Positions 9,482 through 20,600 of a stretch of DNA of 64,000 nucleotides are shown piece by piece; within the stretch, counting starts at the first letter, position 1; each line of letters begins with the position of its first letter. The stretch covers positions 73,282,400 to 73,346,399 of the forward strand of contig CM019064.1 in NCBI GenBank assembly GCA_009667805.1, given 5' to 3'. The notes under the pieces are model-generated. The model searched no databases. It saw nothing but the letters and a program-made list of their open reading frames with translations, and was not told the DNA's origin. Source of the DNA: Leptobrachium leishanense (lineage: Eukaryota; Chordata; Amphibia; Anura; Megophryidae). Both the position numbers and the translations under genes were made by a program.

Positions 9482-9891
9482 GGCTAGGGTCAGACGAACG
9501 CATTTTTCGCATTGTCTGTGAAAAAGTGCGTTCGAACGAATGGACGCATTTTTTCACGGAATACGCGATAGCGGTCATACGATGCGTCTTTTCGTCCGTG
9601 ATTTTTTACGGATCATCAATAAAACACTTTTTGTGTCTGGACGTTATGTTGGCCGGACATTAGCAGCGTCTAACGTCTCCCAATCACGCAAACACGCCTC
9701 TAGCGGACGCAGCGCACTCTGTACGTCCGTACTAGCGGTTTGACGTTCTAGAAAAAATGCGTTCGTTTGCCACTTGCGTTGCGCGGACGAACTTTCGTGT
9801 GTTCCCTGGCATTGGACGTCATTTGCTGCTAGCACGGCCGTGATTTCGTGCGACTAAACGCACGTAAAACTGCTTTCGCCTGACCCTAGCC
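9482..9891. mobile_element. GGCTAGGGTCAG MITE, second of a tandem pair (complete)
   Basis: Has both ends (GGCTAGGGTCAGACG and CCTGACCCTAGCC) and is flanked by TAA at 9479-9481 and 9892-9894. It is nearly identical to 9091-9478 apart from a ~14-bp deletion near 9790, so the tandem arose recently. Confidence 0.85.
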
Positions 9892-9894
9892 TAA

Positions 9895-10804
9895 ATGGAG
9901 GATATAAAACCTAACATGTCCGACATACATATTTGTACCACAGCGTGAAAAGAAGTTTATTATGATATAGTTAAAGGATTAAAATGGTGTAAATTTGCTC
10001 ATTTTTAATTTCTCACATAAACGTTGGTCATTTACAGAAATATTGCTGGGATGAAAGGATCTAAACTCTAGTTGGTGTCCTTGCAAAATTTCACAAAGGG
10101 TCTGCGTTATCAGCATACAGGCAGAAATTGCCTTTGTGTCAAATACAGTAGATGCTATAAAGCTATCTAATAAAATTGTCAGTGTATCGTGAGATTCAGT
10201 GCCCAAAGGCTCCACACGCTGTCAGTATCCCGAAGGATTACTGGTGCTGACCCAAACCCACCCCAGTCACCCAGAGCTCCTTGTAGGGTGAAAACAAAAT
10301 TTGGAACGACTTTATTTAGAGTAATAATAAACATTGCAAAAACACAGAAGGACGTGTGCAAAACACAATGGTAAAACACACCCTAACATCCATACTGAAT
10401 AGTCTCGCAGTGGCCTCACCCCTCCCATACACACGGCCTGGCATAAGAGACGAAGGATGGGGAAGGGGGCAGAGACTGAGATCTGGTTTAACTTAAGCTA
10501 GATCCTTGGGGGTTGAATAGAAACATAGAGAAACAAAGAAATCAGAAACTATTACATATAGATGACACATAAGCAGGGCCAGATTTAATCTCCGGAGCCT
10601 GTAGGTGCAGAATTGTGGAGCACCCCTAACCCCTCCCCAATGAAAAAAAAAAGGAAACATGCCAAAATTACATTTTCTTTTTGGGCCAAACGCAAAGAAT
10701 AAAAAGCAAACATTTAAAAAAACTGAAACAGTTTCTCTCTGTGCTCAAATCAAAAGAAGGGGCAAAATCTGTTGCTTTAGTTGAGTTAGTGCAGCAGCAT
10801 TGTT
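9895..10804. other. No gene recognised; possible degraded retroelement
   Basis: 9900-10190 shows nothing known. 10195-10510 has the composition of the window's LTRs (for example GACTTTATTTAGAGTAAT beside A-rich text) and could be an LTR fragment on the minus strand, but no ends or target duplication are visible. 10640-10800 is A-rich and leads into the next repeat. Confidence 0.35.
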
Positions 10805-12075
10805 TGTTTTTTTTAGTCGACAAGTCGACAAACGGGGTAAGAAAGAACCACTGGAAATTTTTAAAGCTGTTTGCAAAAAAACTACTGCATGAAAATTCCT
10901 GAAAATTGCATATAAGTTCCTTTGAATAATAACAAAAAGATCTGTTACAGAAAAAAAGCATTATTTACAAAAAACAAAAAAAACGGGAAAAAAGTTTGCC
11001 GAAGAAATCTCAAAAAATGCCTAAAAAAAATCCTAAAAAATAAATAAATAAAGAGACTTTTTGCTGCACATTAAAAAAATTATTTAATAATTATTTAATA
11101 AAAATGGGAATATTTTTTACATTGAAACCTCTGGGATTCGCCTGATTAAAACTGCCAAAGGAAATCACCGGAATCAGGGCATTTCACTGACATTTCTCTG
11201 CTGTTTGGTGTCCTCTAACCATTTGTTCTCTATCGGGATTTTACCATTTGGTGCAATTTCGTGGCCAATCGGCTATTCAGAAAGCAGGAAAATCGCCAAA
11301 TTTTGGTGAATTAGCAGCAAAATATGTTGCTTGTTCGACAACAGTGAAATCCCCAAGAGAAGCAGTGGATAATCTATTCAGAGAACAACGAACAGTCCCA
11401 AAATGTCAGTGAAATACTCTGATATTCGGTGGTTTAATTTGACAGGTTTAATCAGGCGAATCCCATAGGTTTCAATGTTAAAAATATTCCAGGTTTTACT
11501 AAATATCTATTAAACCATTTATTCTTTTAATCTGCAGCAAAAAGTCTCTTTATTTATCAGTTTATTAGGATCTTTTAGGCATTTGTTGGGACTTTTTTGC
11601 CATTTTTCAGATTTTTTTTAAAGTAGCGTTTTTTTTCATCTGTAACAGTCCTTATTATTATTAATCATAGGATCTAATATGTTAATTCCAAACATTTTCG
11701 TCCAGTAGTTTTTTGGCAAACAATGTTTCAAATTTGACGCTTTCAATCATTTTTTTTTATTTTTACCCCGTTCATCGGCTTGTCAGCTTTTTCCAGCAGC
11801 TGGTCAGTGCTGTATATGGTGGAGTGCTGGCTTTTTCCAAACACGTTCAGCGGGTTTGCGACTGATCCGATAAGCCGAGACCCGCCAAAATTATGGGATC
11901 CGATAATTTCTGCGGTTTTACAGCGTTTTTTTTTTTAAATCAGTGGTTTTACAGTGGCTTTTCCCTGCACTTCGGGGACCCAGCGGTGAATGCTGAATTC
12001 ACCGCAGGGTCAGGGAATTTGATTCCCCGAAGTGCAGGGAGCACCAAAATTTTGATGCTCTCTGAATAACACCTT
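10805..12075. mobile_element. Foldback copy of the PIF-like CAGGGTWATTC family
   Basis: About 350-bp arms at 10815-11160 and 11440-11790 are inverted copies of each other. Each contains the TCTGCAGCAAAAAGTCTC-type core. They are separated by about 280 bp. The right end has a hairpin built on CACTTCGGGGACC and CCCCGAAGTGCAGGG, and finishes GCTCTCTGAATAAC as in 15354-16185. The left terminus is not clear. Confidence 0.65.
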
Positions 12076-12788
12076 TAGTTACAACTTATGTTAGTGATAG
12101 TGTTCCTTTAACATACTATACTATTTGATGGTTTCACACTGATGATTTTATTACTGTTTTCTTTTATAGATTACATAATTGTTTACATATCTAATGACAA
12201 GTCACATAGTTGACAAACATCTGGAGTACAAATATAAGACACTGTTGTTATCAAAAGACACACACCATTTGCAATGCAACAAAAGGTTCTCAAATATCTT
12301 ACCCAGATTGTTAATGTTATGTAATTGGGTTGATTTTTGTGTTTTTAGGTCTGATTAGCCTTGAACAAAAACTTTTATTGCTCTTACCTCCAGGCTGAAC
12401 AATGTTTCAGCTTCTCAAGCATTAAAGTGCTGTTGCAATTTTGCAGCCAAGCTCCAGCATAATCAAATTCATCTTGCCAGGCTATTTGTTTGCCGGAAAG
12501 CCCTCAAATTGTGAAAAGATCTACACTCTGCTCTATTAATTGCAGCCGAAGCCAGACAGAAAGGAAGGAAGGTTTTATAATAGCAACCTATTTTCATAAT
12601 GGAGCAAGACATTTATTATTGATACGGTATAGCCATAGACAGGTCTGGGATAGTAAAGAAAGAGCGTGTAATCTGTGCACTGCAGACATGCTTAGTCAAG
12701 TCTGTAACTACTGAAGATATGTCTCTTGGACAGCAGAAATTAAATTTATAATAATAAAAGTCATGTTGCTGCAACTGATTGGTATAGA
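12076..12788. other. No recognised feature
   Basis: Ordinary AT-rich sequence with no repeat or gene recognised. The 74-residue frame at 12490-12714 shows no known domain. Confidence 0.5.
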
Positions 12789-12793
12789 ATTAC

Positions 12794-13656
12794 TGTCACG
12801 GTGGCAGTACCACCAGGCACGCACCACCCTATACTTGCCCTCCGATCCTTGGAAGTGGTCGGTCTGTATATATATCCCTATGAATATAACTCGCTGGAAG
12901 GTGAGGCCTTGGTCCTGAGAGAAGCCCCTATATGCAGAGATGCAGGGTAAACTGCAAGGACAGGTGAAAGCAAAGGGTTAACAAAAGACCTCTGTACGGC
13001 AATACCAAAGATTCCCTGCACTGAAAGACCGGTCTTTAGGATAGCCGGATCTAATCTAAAGGAAAGTATTACCTTGAAGCCGTACAGAGTCTTTTGTTGT
13101 ATACAGATGACAGGGTTCCTGGAAACGGTACAGACAAGGAATAATCAATAGAGTAGTCATAAAGAGGAAAGCCAAAGGTCATAACCAGAGAGAGTACGTC
13201 GTACAGAATATAGGAATAGGAACCAGAAGGGAAGTCAGCCAAGCCAAAATCAGTAACCGGGGAATCTGAATGGAACATTAACAGCAAAACAAAATACAGC
13301 AATAGACAGAACTGAATACACAGAAGGAACTGACATAAACTGGAACAGAAATAATAGAGACAAAAACTGAACAAGGATGAACAAACGGAGGATATCAGGA
13401 ACACAGCAAGGAGCTCTCAGGACACAAGTGGCAAGGAGACCAGGCAAAGAAAAATGACCCAGCAATGTCCTATAGGTACATTGCTCTAATATAGGCAGGA
13501 GAATCAAGGCAAGGGTCAACAGGTGAGCAGCACACAGAACACCAATTAACCCCTGGGAGGCCACCCAGGAATTGGCAGCAACAGAAACACAAGGGAAAAA
13601 ACATATATACAAATACAGAGGGCAGGAAGACAGATTTTCCAGCACGGAACGTGACA
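12794..13656 (-). mobile_element. Solo LTR (863 bp), TGTCACGG...CGTGACA
   Basis: Bounded by TGTCACGG and ACGTGACA and flanked by the perfect 5-bp duplication ATTAC (12789-12793, 13657-13661). No coding sequence lies inside or beside it. The sense strand is taken as minus because the minus strand shares the style of the other LTRs here (GTTATGACCTTTGGC). The frames at 13069-13657 lie inside it and are not genes. Confidence 0.85.
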
Positions 13657-13661
13657 ATTAC

Positions 13662-14967
13662 TTAACATCTCCAAGAGAGTGTGGCACCTCACTAAAGTGG
13701 CAGATATACACAGATCGTCAAATCAACAAGTCTTACTAGGACCTTACACTGGGAGGTGATTTACAACACAAGTAGGAATTGCTTCTTCATATGAATGAGT
13801 TAAAGCAAAGTTAATACTTTAATTACTACTAATACTCCCCTTTTCACCTGCACCAGGCTCTGTCTCATCACGGTCTTCTTTAACATCCACCTTTCTTCCT
13901 GAGAGCAAGGTTGTCAGATTGCTGAACAGTTGAGCTTCCAATCTGATGTCTCTTAATGCTTCTGCAAGCGCATGGTGATTGACAGCTTTGTGGGGGGGGA
14001 GCCCTCCAATTTTGAAGGCTGAATCAGCCTAAAAGGAAACCAACCAGAAGAGAGGGGGGCAGTGGTTGACACACAGCTAGACATGATCAATACATTAAAA
14101 GTGCCTGCTGGTGCGCAATGCTGTCATTTTCAGGCAACCCCCCCCCGACAGAGAGTTCCTGAAGAGTTGGGGAGTACTTTGGACCCCTCTCTCTCTCCCG
14201 AATGGCAAGGGCCACAAAAATAAGAGAGGCAGCACTGGAAAGGACAGAGTCTGACCTTTCCAGTCATGCCTCTCTTAACCCCTTACCTGCAAGTCTCGCA
14301 ATCCGGCACCAATCTTCCTATAGGATGGCCCCCGCACAGTCACTGTGCTGCTCTGCCTGTCACTCAGATTGTGACAGGCAGACACTGTTACATTCACAGC
14401 AAGCAGAGGGCGTTCCTGAAGGCTGTCTCTATGCCCACAGCTATCCTCCAAACAGTCACATGCTGCCATCACATGGGAACGCACAACTTTAAAAAGGAAT
14501 ATATCTGCTTCTTGCATGATATAGGTCAGCAGAATAATATAAAGGGGCATACCATGTCAAAAGGGCAAAAGTAATTTTCCCACTGGGTAGCAAACTATAG
14601 CAGAATTGTTGTGTCTAAAATATGTGTTTGTAGTGTGCGTTCTCCATTTTTTAAAAAACATTTTAAACAATTTTTAAGGAGAGATTTTTTTAGTCAACAA
14701 ATTAGGTTGTTATAGTGAAACAACCAAAACAATTAAACGGTACATTTTGAACAGAATTTAAGCAGATTTGTTTTACTTCAATATGTGCTTTATTAATAAT
14801 TACTTCTTTTGCATTCACGATAGATTCATGCTAATGTTTACTGTACAAAAAAGTATTTTGCAATTTCCACAACAATATTAAAATCTGCATTATTTATAAT
14901 TGTAACATCATATCGAGCATGGCTTCAGAGTAAATTATGTATAATGTGGTCAGACAGACCTTTTCAT
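13662..14967. other. Non-coding stretch with two clear hairpins
   Basis: 14222-14243 pairs with 14255-14276 (22-bp arms, two mismatches). TCTGCCTGTCAC at 14352-14363 pairs perfectly with 14371-14382. TTAACCCCTTACC lies between them, so this may be a degraded TTAA-type palindromic element. The rest, including the AT-rich 14590-14960, is not recognised. Confidence 0.45.
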
Positions 14968-15348
14968 TATCATTAATAGGATCTTATATGTAAATTCCAG
15001 GCATTATCGTTCAGTAGTTTTTTGCAAACAGCGTTTAAATTTTGACACTTTCAATCGTATTGCATTTTGGGTTTTTTCGTCAGCTTGTCAGCTTTCTCCG
15101 GCGGCTGGTCTTCGCTGTGATCGGCGGCTCGTCGGCCTTTTCTGACATGTTCGGCGTTTTTTTTGCGGCGGTTCCGATGGGATTTTGGCGGGTGTGCAGT
15201 GGGGTTTGCGGCGGGTTTTCCCTGCACTCCAGGTACCCTGCGGTGAATGCTGAATTCAACGCAGGGTGAGGAACTTTGATTCTCTGAAGTGCGGGGAATG
15301 AGAAATAACAGAAAGGTTGGTGACATTTTGGTGCTCTCTGAATAACTC
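14968..15348. mobile_element. 5'-truncated copy of the PIF-like CAGGGTWATTC family
   Basis: Begins within AATAGGATCTTATATGTAAATT and ends GTGCTCTCTGAATAAC, matching the 3' third of the family. It lies head to tail with the complete copy that starts at 15354. Confidence 0.7.
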
Positions 15349-15353
15349 CCTTA

Positions 15354-16185
15354 CAGGGTAATTCAAAGAGATCCGAATTGGGGCCGAAAGGTAACCGAAC
15401 GCTGAAATTCAGCGTACGGTTACCTTTCCTGGCCAATCGGCTATTCAGAGAGCAAGCAGTACGCCAAATGTTGGTGAATTGCCTGCACATACAGTGCCTG
15501 TTCGTTGCCTGTCGAGGGCAGTGAAATCCCCATAGAGAAGCAATGCTTCATCTATTCAGAGAACACAAAACAGCTGAGAAAAGTAGCCGAAATGCCCTGC
15601 CATTCAGTGGTTTCATTCGACAGGTTTATTCAGGAGAATACCATAGGATTCAATGTTAAAAATATTCCCGTTTTAATCCAATATCTAATAAACCGTTCAT
15701 TATAATATTCTGCAGTAAAAAGTCTCTTTATTTATAGATTTTTTTTAGGATCTTTTTGGCATTTTTTGTGTAAATGTATTTATGTAAATTTCAGACATTT
15801 TTGCGCAGTAGTTTCTTTGCAAACAGCGTTTCACTTTTCAAACATTCAAGCATACTGTTTTTTTTTTTTTCACTCCATTCGTCTGCGATGTCGGGTTTTT
15901 CCGGCGGCTGCTCTGCGCTTTGATCGGCTCCTGCTCGTGTTTCTCCTGCGTGTTCGGCGGGGTTTATTCAGATGTTTTTGCCGGTTTTGGTGTGCATTTG
16001 CCTGGGTTTTGTGTTGAGTGTTCGGCAGCTTTGCGGCAGCTTTTCCCTGCACTACAACGGCCCTGTGGTGCTTGCTGAATACACCGCAGGGTCGCCGAAA
16101 TGGGATCGCCAAATCGCACCGAATTGAAGAGAACAGAAAGTCACCGAACGTGCGGTGGCTTTTCGATTCTCTTTGAATAACCCTG
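15354..16185. mobile_element. Complete PIF/Harbinger-like non-autonomous element (832 bp)
   Basis: The terminal inverted repeats are CAGGGTAATTCAAAGAG and, at the right end on the other strand, CAGGGTTATTCAAAGAG. The flanking duplication TTA (15351-15353 and 16186-16188) is the 3-bp TWA type of PIF/Harbinger. Inside is the 110-bp module CATAGGATTCAATGTTAAAA...TCTCTTTATTT (15640-15750), which also occurs in hAT-like elements of this window. It has no coding capacity. Confidence 0.8.
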
Positions 16186-16459
16186 TTAGTGTCATAGATT
16201 TATAGTATAGTGATTTTATGTCAAATTGAATGTGAACCTAGTAAACAATGATGTCCTTTAGTGATTTATAAATACAACATATTTGTGCTCCCAGGAGAGG
16301 ACATTTTTATTTTTTATTTTATATAAAAAAGCAATACGTATCCTCAGACTTTTACAGCGACCTCCTCCTTAGACACGAAGAAACAGCAAAAAAGAGAGAA
16401 TTGAAGTCTGTAAAGGATAAAATGAGATGACCATAGCATGATACTGTTATTGTGAGTAA

Positions 16460-16908
16460 GGCTAGGGTCAGACGAGCGCAGTTATCACGTCCGTGTTGCC
16501 GCACATTTGTACGTCCGTGGCAGCATAGCAGTCTGACCAATGGAGCCCCACACACGAAATACGTCCGCACAGAAGTGCGGACGCATGACGGACGCGGCAA
16601 ATGGACGCAGGTTAGGCAAGAACGTAATACTGCTAGAACGGACGTGCGGAGTGCGCCACGTCTGCAACATCCGTGTAGCTTTGTGTGTGAGTGATGAAAC
16701 GAGGTCAGATGGACTGCATTTATACGTCCAGCATTTTTGACGGACAGAATGTTTTTTCATTGTAATTTATTTTCCCTGCTACATCAGTCAAAAAATCCGT
16801 CAGTGAAAAAAACGGACTGTGTGGCCACTACCTTGTTGTCAGTCAGTAAGTACGTCCGTACTGCACGGACGCACAGTTCGTACAAAATGCGCTCATCTGA
16901 CCCTAGCC
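16460..16908. mobile_element. GGCTAGGGTCAG MITE (subfamily with GCGCAGTTATCACGTCCG)
   Basis: Complete ends GGCTAGGGTCAGACGAG and TCTGACCCTAGCC. TSD is TAA at 16457-16459 and 16909-16911. The opposite arm of the surrounding palindrome (17275-17295, rc GTGAGTAAGTATTTAGG) shows the uninterrupted site with a single TAA. It encodes nothing. Confidence 0.9.
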
Positions 16909-17325
16909 TAAGTATTTAGGCCCCTGCTAGGACCACACTTACAAAATGCAGAAAGTATTCAGGCCCATCAAAAGTACACGCCAGCTTCTTATTCACACCA
17001 ACCGGCAGCAATTATAACTCCTCTCGGTGGGACAGCTGTTTTGGCATACAACAGTAATTACCATACATAAACCTTTAGTGGTGGATCTGGCAGCCTTGGG
17101 CAGGATATACAGCAACCTCAGGACTCCGGCAGCGTTAGGATAAATTAGGACATAATTTGCAATGAATAAAACGTGTGTTTATTAAAATAAAACACATCCA
17201 ACATGTTTCGTTAGTCTAAGCTAACATCATCAGGGATATACTTTCTGCTTTTGTAAGTGTGGTCCTAGCAGGGACCTAAATACTTACTCACAATAAAAGT
17301 AGTATGCTATGGTCATCTCATTTTA

Positions 17326-17753
17326 GGCTAGGGTCAGACGAAAGCATTTTTCCCCGCGAACGTGAAGAAGTGCGTCCGAACGCATTGATGTATTTTTTCA
17401 CGGAAGGCGCAAAAACGGTCAGAAGACGTGCATTTTCGGGCGTGATTTTGTACGGATCGTCAATAAAACTCTTTTTGCGTCTGGACGTTATGTAGGCTGG
17501 ACATTAGCAGCGTCTGACATCTCCTAATCACGCACACACGCCGCTATGCCGCAGCTGCGCACTCAGTACGTCAGTAATAGCGGTTCAGCGTTCTCAGAAA
17601 AAATGTGTTCAAATTCCACTTGTGTTGCACGGCCGGACTTTTGTACGGCCGTACATCGTATATTGGCCGTCATTGCCCGTCATCTGCTGCTAGTGCGGCC
17701 GTAATTATGTGCGCCAGAACGCACGTTAAAAGTGCGCTGGTCTGACCCCAGCC
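17326..17753. mobile_element. GGCTAGGGTCAG MITE (main subfamily)
   Basis: Complete ends, flanked by TTA (17323-17325 and 17754-17756). The left arm of the palindrome at 16407-16430 preserves the empty site with one TTA (read as TAA on the other strand). This confirms a 3-bp target duplication, hence PIF/Harbinger type. Confidence 0.9.
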
Positions 17754-17785
17754 TTATCCTTTACAGACTTCAATTCTCTCTTCTT

Positions 17786-18590
17786 TAGTGATTTATCCCT
17801 TAATGTTATCCCTTAAGGTAGATATGACAGAAATAATTATTAGTTAATAACTGGGATAGTTTACCTCTAAATTATAAGAAGGCTCATTCACAGTATAATG
17901 GTTTCTTTCTGTTTAATGACTGTGGCTTTTTGAAATGGTTAGAATATTTGTTATTTCTTAGTTCAAGTAAGGTAAGAAAATTAAAAACAGACTGGTGACA
18001 ATATTATTTAGCAATAGTTTATATTTAGGAATGCAGTTCTATAAGCACTTACTAAGGTTTGGGTGTTATTCAGGAGCCATCGTATAATTATGGCCGTATT
18101 TATTGGGTGCCATTCTTTTCTTGCTGATTATAGCGGCATTTAATGGTACAATCTGCCAAATAAGAGCACAATTGCTAGTGTTAAAATGATATAAAGTTCT
18201 CATGGTGAGTTAATAGACCAGTGCATTTAGTTTATGCAAATTCTGAAAGTGCTGTTTTCCTCTGCTGCGGCATCCTTTCCATCAAGTTAATACTAGATTA
18301 TTTATTACATCCCAATCAGCAGTGAAAGTTTATAGCGAAACTAAAAGTACATTTAGAAATATGAAAAAGGTTTTAGAGTGTTTTAGATTCACTCAGTGGA
18401 TTTGCTGTCTAAAAATATATGCAGAAAATTAAAAACTGCTGAACTCGAGTGGAAATGGTTAATGTTGTTACTTTTTTAATAGTTATAGTAATTATGAAAA
18501 AAAAAAAAAAAAACAATCAGGACATTGCATCACTTTATTATAATTTTTAAAGTAATCGCCTTTAGGAATAGACAGGTGCTTAAATATGAA
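17786..18590. other. No recognised feature
   Basis: AT-rich, possibly single-copy DNA. It ends with a poly(A) run (18496-18513) that precedes the gene fragment at 18590. Confidence 0.45.
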
Positions 18591-18925
18591 GGATAATTTT
18601 GGGGCAAAATTCCAAAAGATCAGTCACCAGTTTTGAAGAACTCGGGTGTAATCTGAGTCTGAAGGTCCATTTTTTACATTCACAGTTTCACACCTGAATT
18701 TTTTTCCTGAACATCTTGGATCAGTTATTGACGAGCAAGGTGGGCGGTTCCACCAAGATATTAAAAAGATGAAAAACAATATATCAAGGCCATTGGGATG
18801 TAAACATGATGGGAGATTACTGCTGGTCTCTCCATCAGGAAAATCCAGAAACATCGCATAAGAGGAAGAGCTACTCCCGAACTTTTACCGACAAAAGGTT
18901 GAGAAAATACAAACCTTTTGGATAC
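18590..18925 (+). pseudogene. Decayed fragment of a dispersed gene family (DEQGxRFHQDI domain)
   Basis: Across three frames one can read ELGCNLSLKVHFLHSQ, then after a stop and a frame change IDEQGGRFHQDIKKM, then after another shift GHWDVNMMGDYCWSLHQ and a basic tail HKRKSYSRTFTDKRL. The order and spacing match a protein segment seen in many animal genomes as multi-copy predicted proteins (consensus near SDEQGERFHQD...DYCW). Its function is unknown to me and I suspect a link to mobile elements. At least two frame breaks and one stop make it non-functional. It lies between an A-run and a TTAA-type MITE. Confidence 0.6.
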
Positions 18926-18929
18926 TTAA

Positions 18930-19119
18930 CCTTTTAACTACTAAGCGATTTTCCTAAAAAACACTGTCAGAAACCAGTGGAAACTAAATTTGTTTGCAAC
19001 TAATTCATTTCATTTGCTTTTGGGCTGCAGATCAACATACCGAGATACAGTATCTCGATATCGGGGCACCGGATGGTGACTTTGAAGTCCAAGATATCTT
19101 GATATTGGTAGTGAAGGGG
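18930..19119. mobile_element. Short TTAA-target MITE (CCCCTTCACTAC family)
   Basis: Flanked by TTAA at 18926-18929 and 19120-19123. Ends CCTTTTAACTACTAAGCG and, from the right, CCCCTTCACTACCAATA. It contains the GATATCGGGGCACC and TTTGCTTTTGGGCTGCAG motifs shared with 26020, 46904 and 60872. TTAA plus CCC ends fit piggyBac. Confidence 0.75.
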
Positions 19120-19123
19120 TTAA

Positions 19124-20254
19124 GAAGAAGTAATGTACCTACCCTAACTTTCACCGTCATATTGTTAAAAAATATATTATTTTATAAGTACATTTTTACT
19201 TTTTTATTATACATTTTTAACTTCATTATACTATATTTTAGCCTTATAATAGCCTAACATTTATGGAAATTGCAGAAAAATGGTATGTGATAGGAGAAAA
19301 CCGATTGGATATTTGGATTCAGCACCCCAAAAAATTAAAGAGTCAGATTGAATTATGGAAAAAAATTGTCAAATTTTTTTGGTTGGCCTGTGTTAAGTCA
19401 ACAAAAATTAACACTAGTTTTCAGATAATACTACAACTAAATAGGACTTCAAAGTAGCTGGTAACAGTTTTCATAAACGTTCGGGGGTAGCCAGAACATA
19501 ATGGGATTTTTTTTTTTTTAAAAAAAAATAAACAGTTTCATGAACCAAGATTAATGAATTTACTGATCTTCAATAGTACAGAGATGGATCGTCTAGGTTC
19601 AGCTCCTCGAACGTCAACAAGTTTGGGAGCACCAGTGGAGTTATAAACCATTGTAAACAGCTATATTCCCTTGATCACGCTAACATGGGGACGCTAAAGA
19701 GGAAAATCTGCGCTTGCAGATTTTGCAGTGGCGTGACGTCCCCATGTTAACGTGTCGCTGTGGGATGAGAGGTGAATATCATATTTATTAGGGGGGTTTT
19801 AGGAGTTCTACATGATTCTGCAAATGCAAAATCATGTAGTGCCAGCTTTTAGGTGGTGCTAAAATATGAGCGTCCGCATTCCTGCAGTAGTTAGCACTAG
19901 CACTATGGAATACCTTACTTATCGAAACGCTAATGGAAGCTTCTGCTCCCCATGTTAGGTATAGGATACGCAAAGTATGATAAACTTGAGTAAGCTAGTG
20001 CAAAGAATTATGCACAATCAGGTTATTAAGAGGGGCAGCATCAGGAATTTAATATGGAGGGCAAACGTTAGTGCCCACTATGGAATATAGCCCTGCATGT
20101 GCAATGGTAATTGCAAGGACCTCAGTTTGAGTTACAAACTCCTTGCACTTGGTGTCCCAAGTGCCAGTCTGAGGATTTGTTGCATTGCTTATGGAGTTAT
20201 CTGGTCATTCAACTGGTATGGGACAAAATCAAATGATTTAGTATCTCTGTATTG
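19124..20254. other. Unassigned stretch with nested hairpins
   Basis: 19676-19693 pairs with 19737-19754 (18-bp arms, one mismatch), and inside it AAAATCTGC (19703-19711) pairs with GCAGATTTT (19716-19724). A further hairpin ACATGATTCTGC...AAATCATGT lies at 19810-19840. No gene or named family is recognised. The 64-residue frame at 19263-19457 has no known domain. Confidence 0.45.
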
Positions 20255-20582
20255 GATGCAAGTTAGGCAAGAACATAAAACCACTAGATGGAAGTGCAGA
20301 GTGCGCCACGTCCGCGTAACGTTTTGTGTGAATGATGGGGAGATGTCAGATGCAGCGCATTTGCGACATCCAGCACCTTGACGCAAACACTGGCTTTTCA
20401 TATCCTTTTCAAATTTTTTGCATTTTTCATATTTTTATTTCCCATAGTTCCTTTTTTCTTCTACGTCCGTCAAGAAAAATGGATCGTGTGGTGTCTACAG
20501 TATCTTCTGTCAGTACGTCTGTCCGTTATGCACGCACGCACGGATGCAGAGTGCGCTCAGACTGCTTTGTCTGGCTCTAGCC
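20255..20582. mobile_element. GGCTAGGGTCAG MITE, right part only
   Basis: Matches the second half of the 16460-16908 copy (GTGCAGAGTGCGCCACGTCCG) and ends GTCTGGCTCTAGCC followed by TAA. It directly abuts the broken end of the hAT transposase, so an event here removed both the MITE left part and the hAT C-terminus. Confidence 0.65.
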
Positions 20583-20600
20583 TAATTTGGTCATTTTTCA

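Larger units (their letters stand above)
16395..17785. repeat. Large imperfect palindrome with a MITE inserted in each arm
   Basis: Left arm = 16395-16459 plus 16912-16958. Right arm = 17237-17325 plus 17757-17783. Once the two inserted MITEs are removed the arms align over about 113 bp. The ~280-bp centre contains CATGTTTCGTTAGTCTAAGC. I cannot name the family. Confidence 0.75.

Noticed and set aside
9149..9835. Repeated 63-68-residue frames (MDAFFHGIRDSGHT-like)
   Set aside because: They recur in each MITE copy on both strands without domain or codon evidence; the MITEs are non-coding.
13069..13657. Membrane-like 111- and 135-residue frames
   Set aside because: They lie wholly inside a solo LTR with a perfect target duplication; hydrophobicity reflects T-rich sequence.
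14202..14574. Small genes in the hairpin region (96-102 residues)
   Set aside because: Overlapping frames on both strands, no domains, and the sequence is palindromic.
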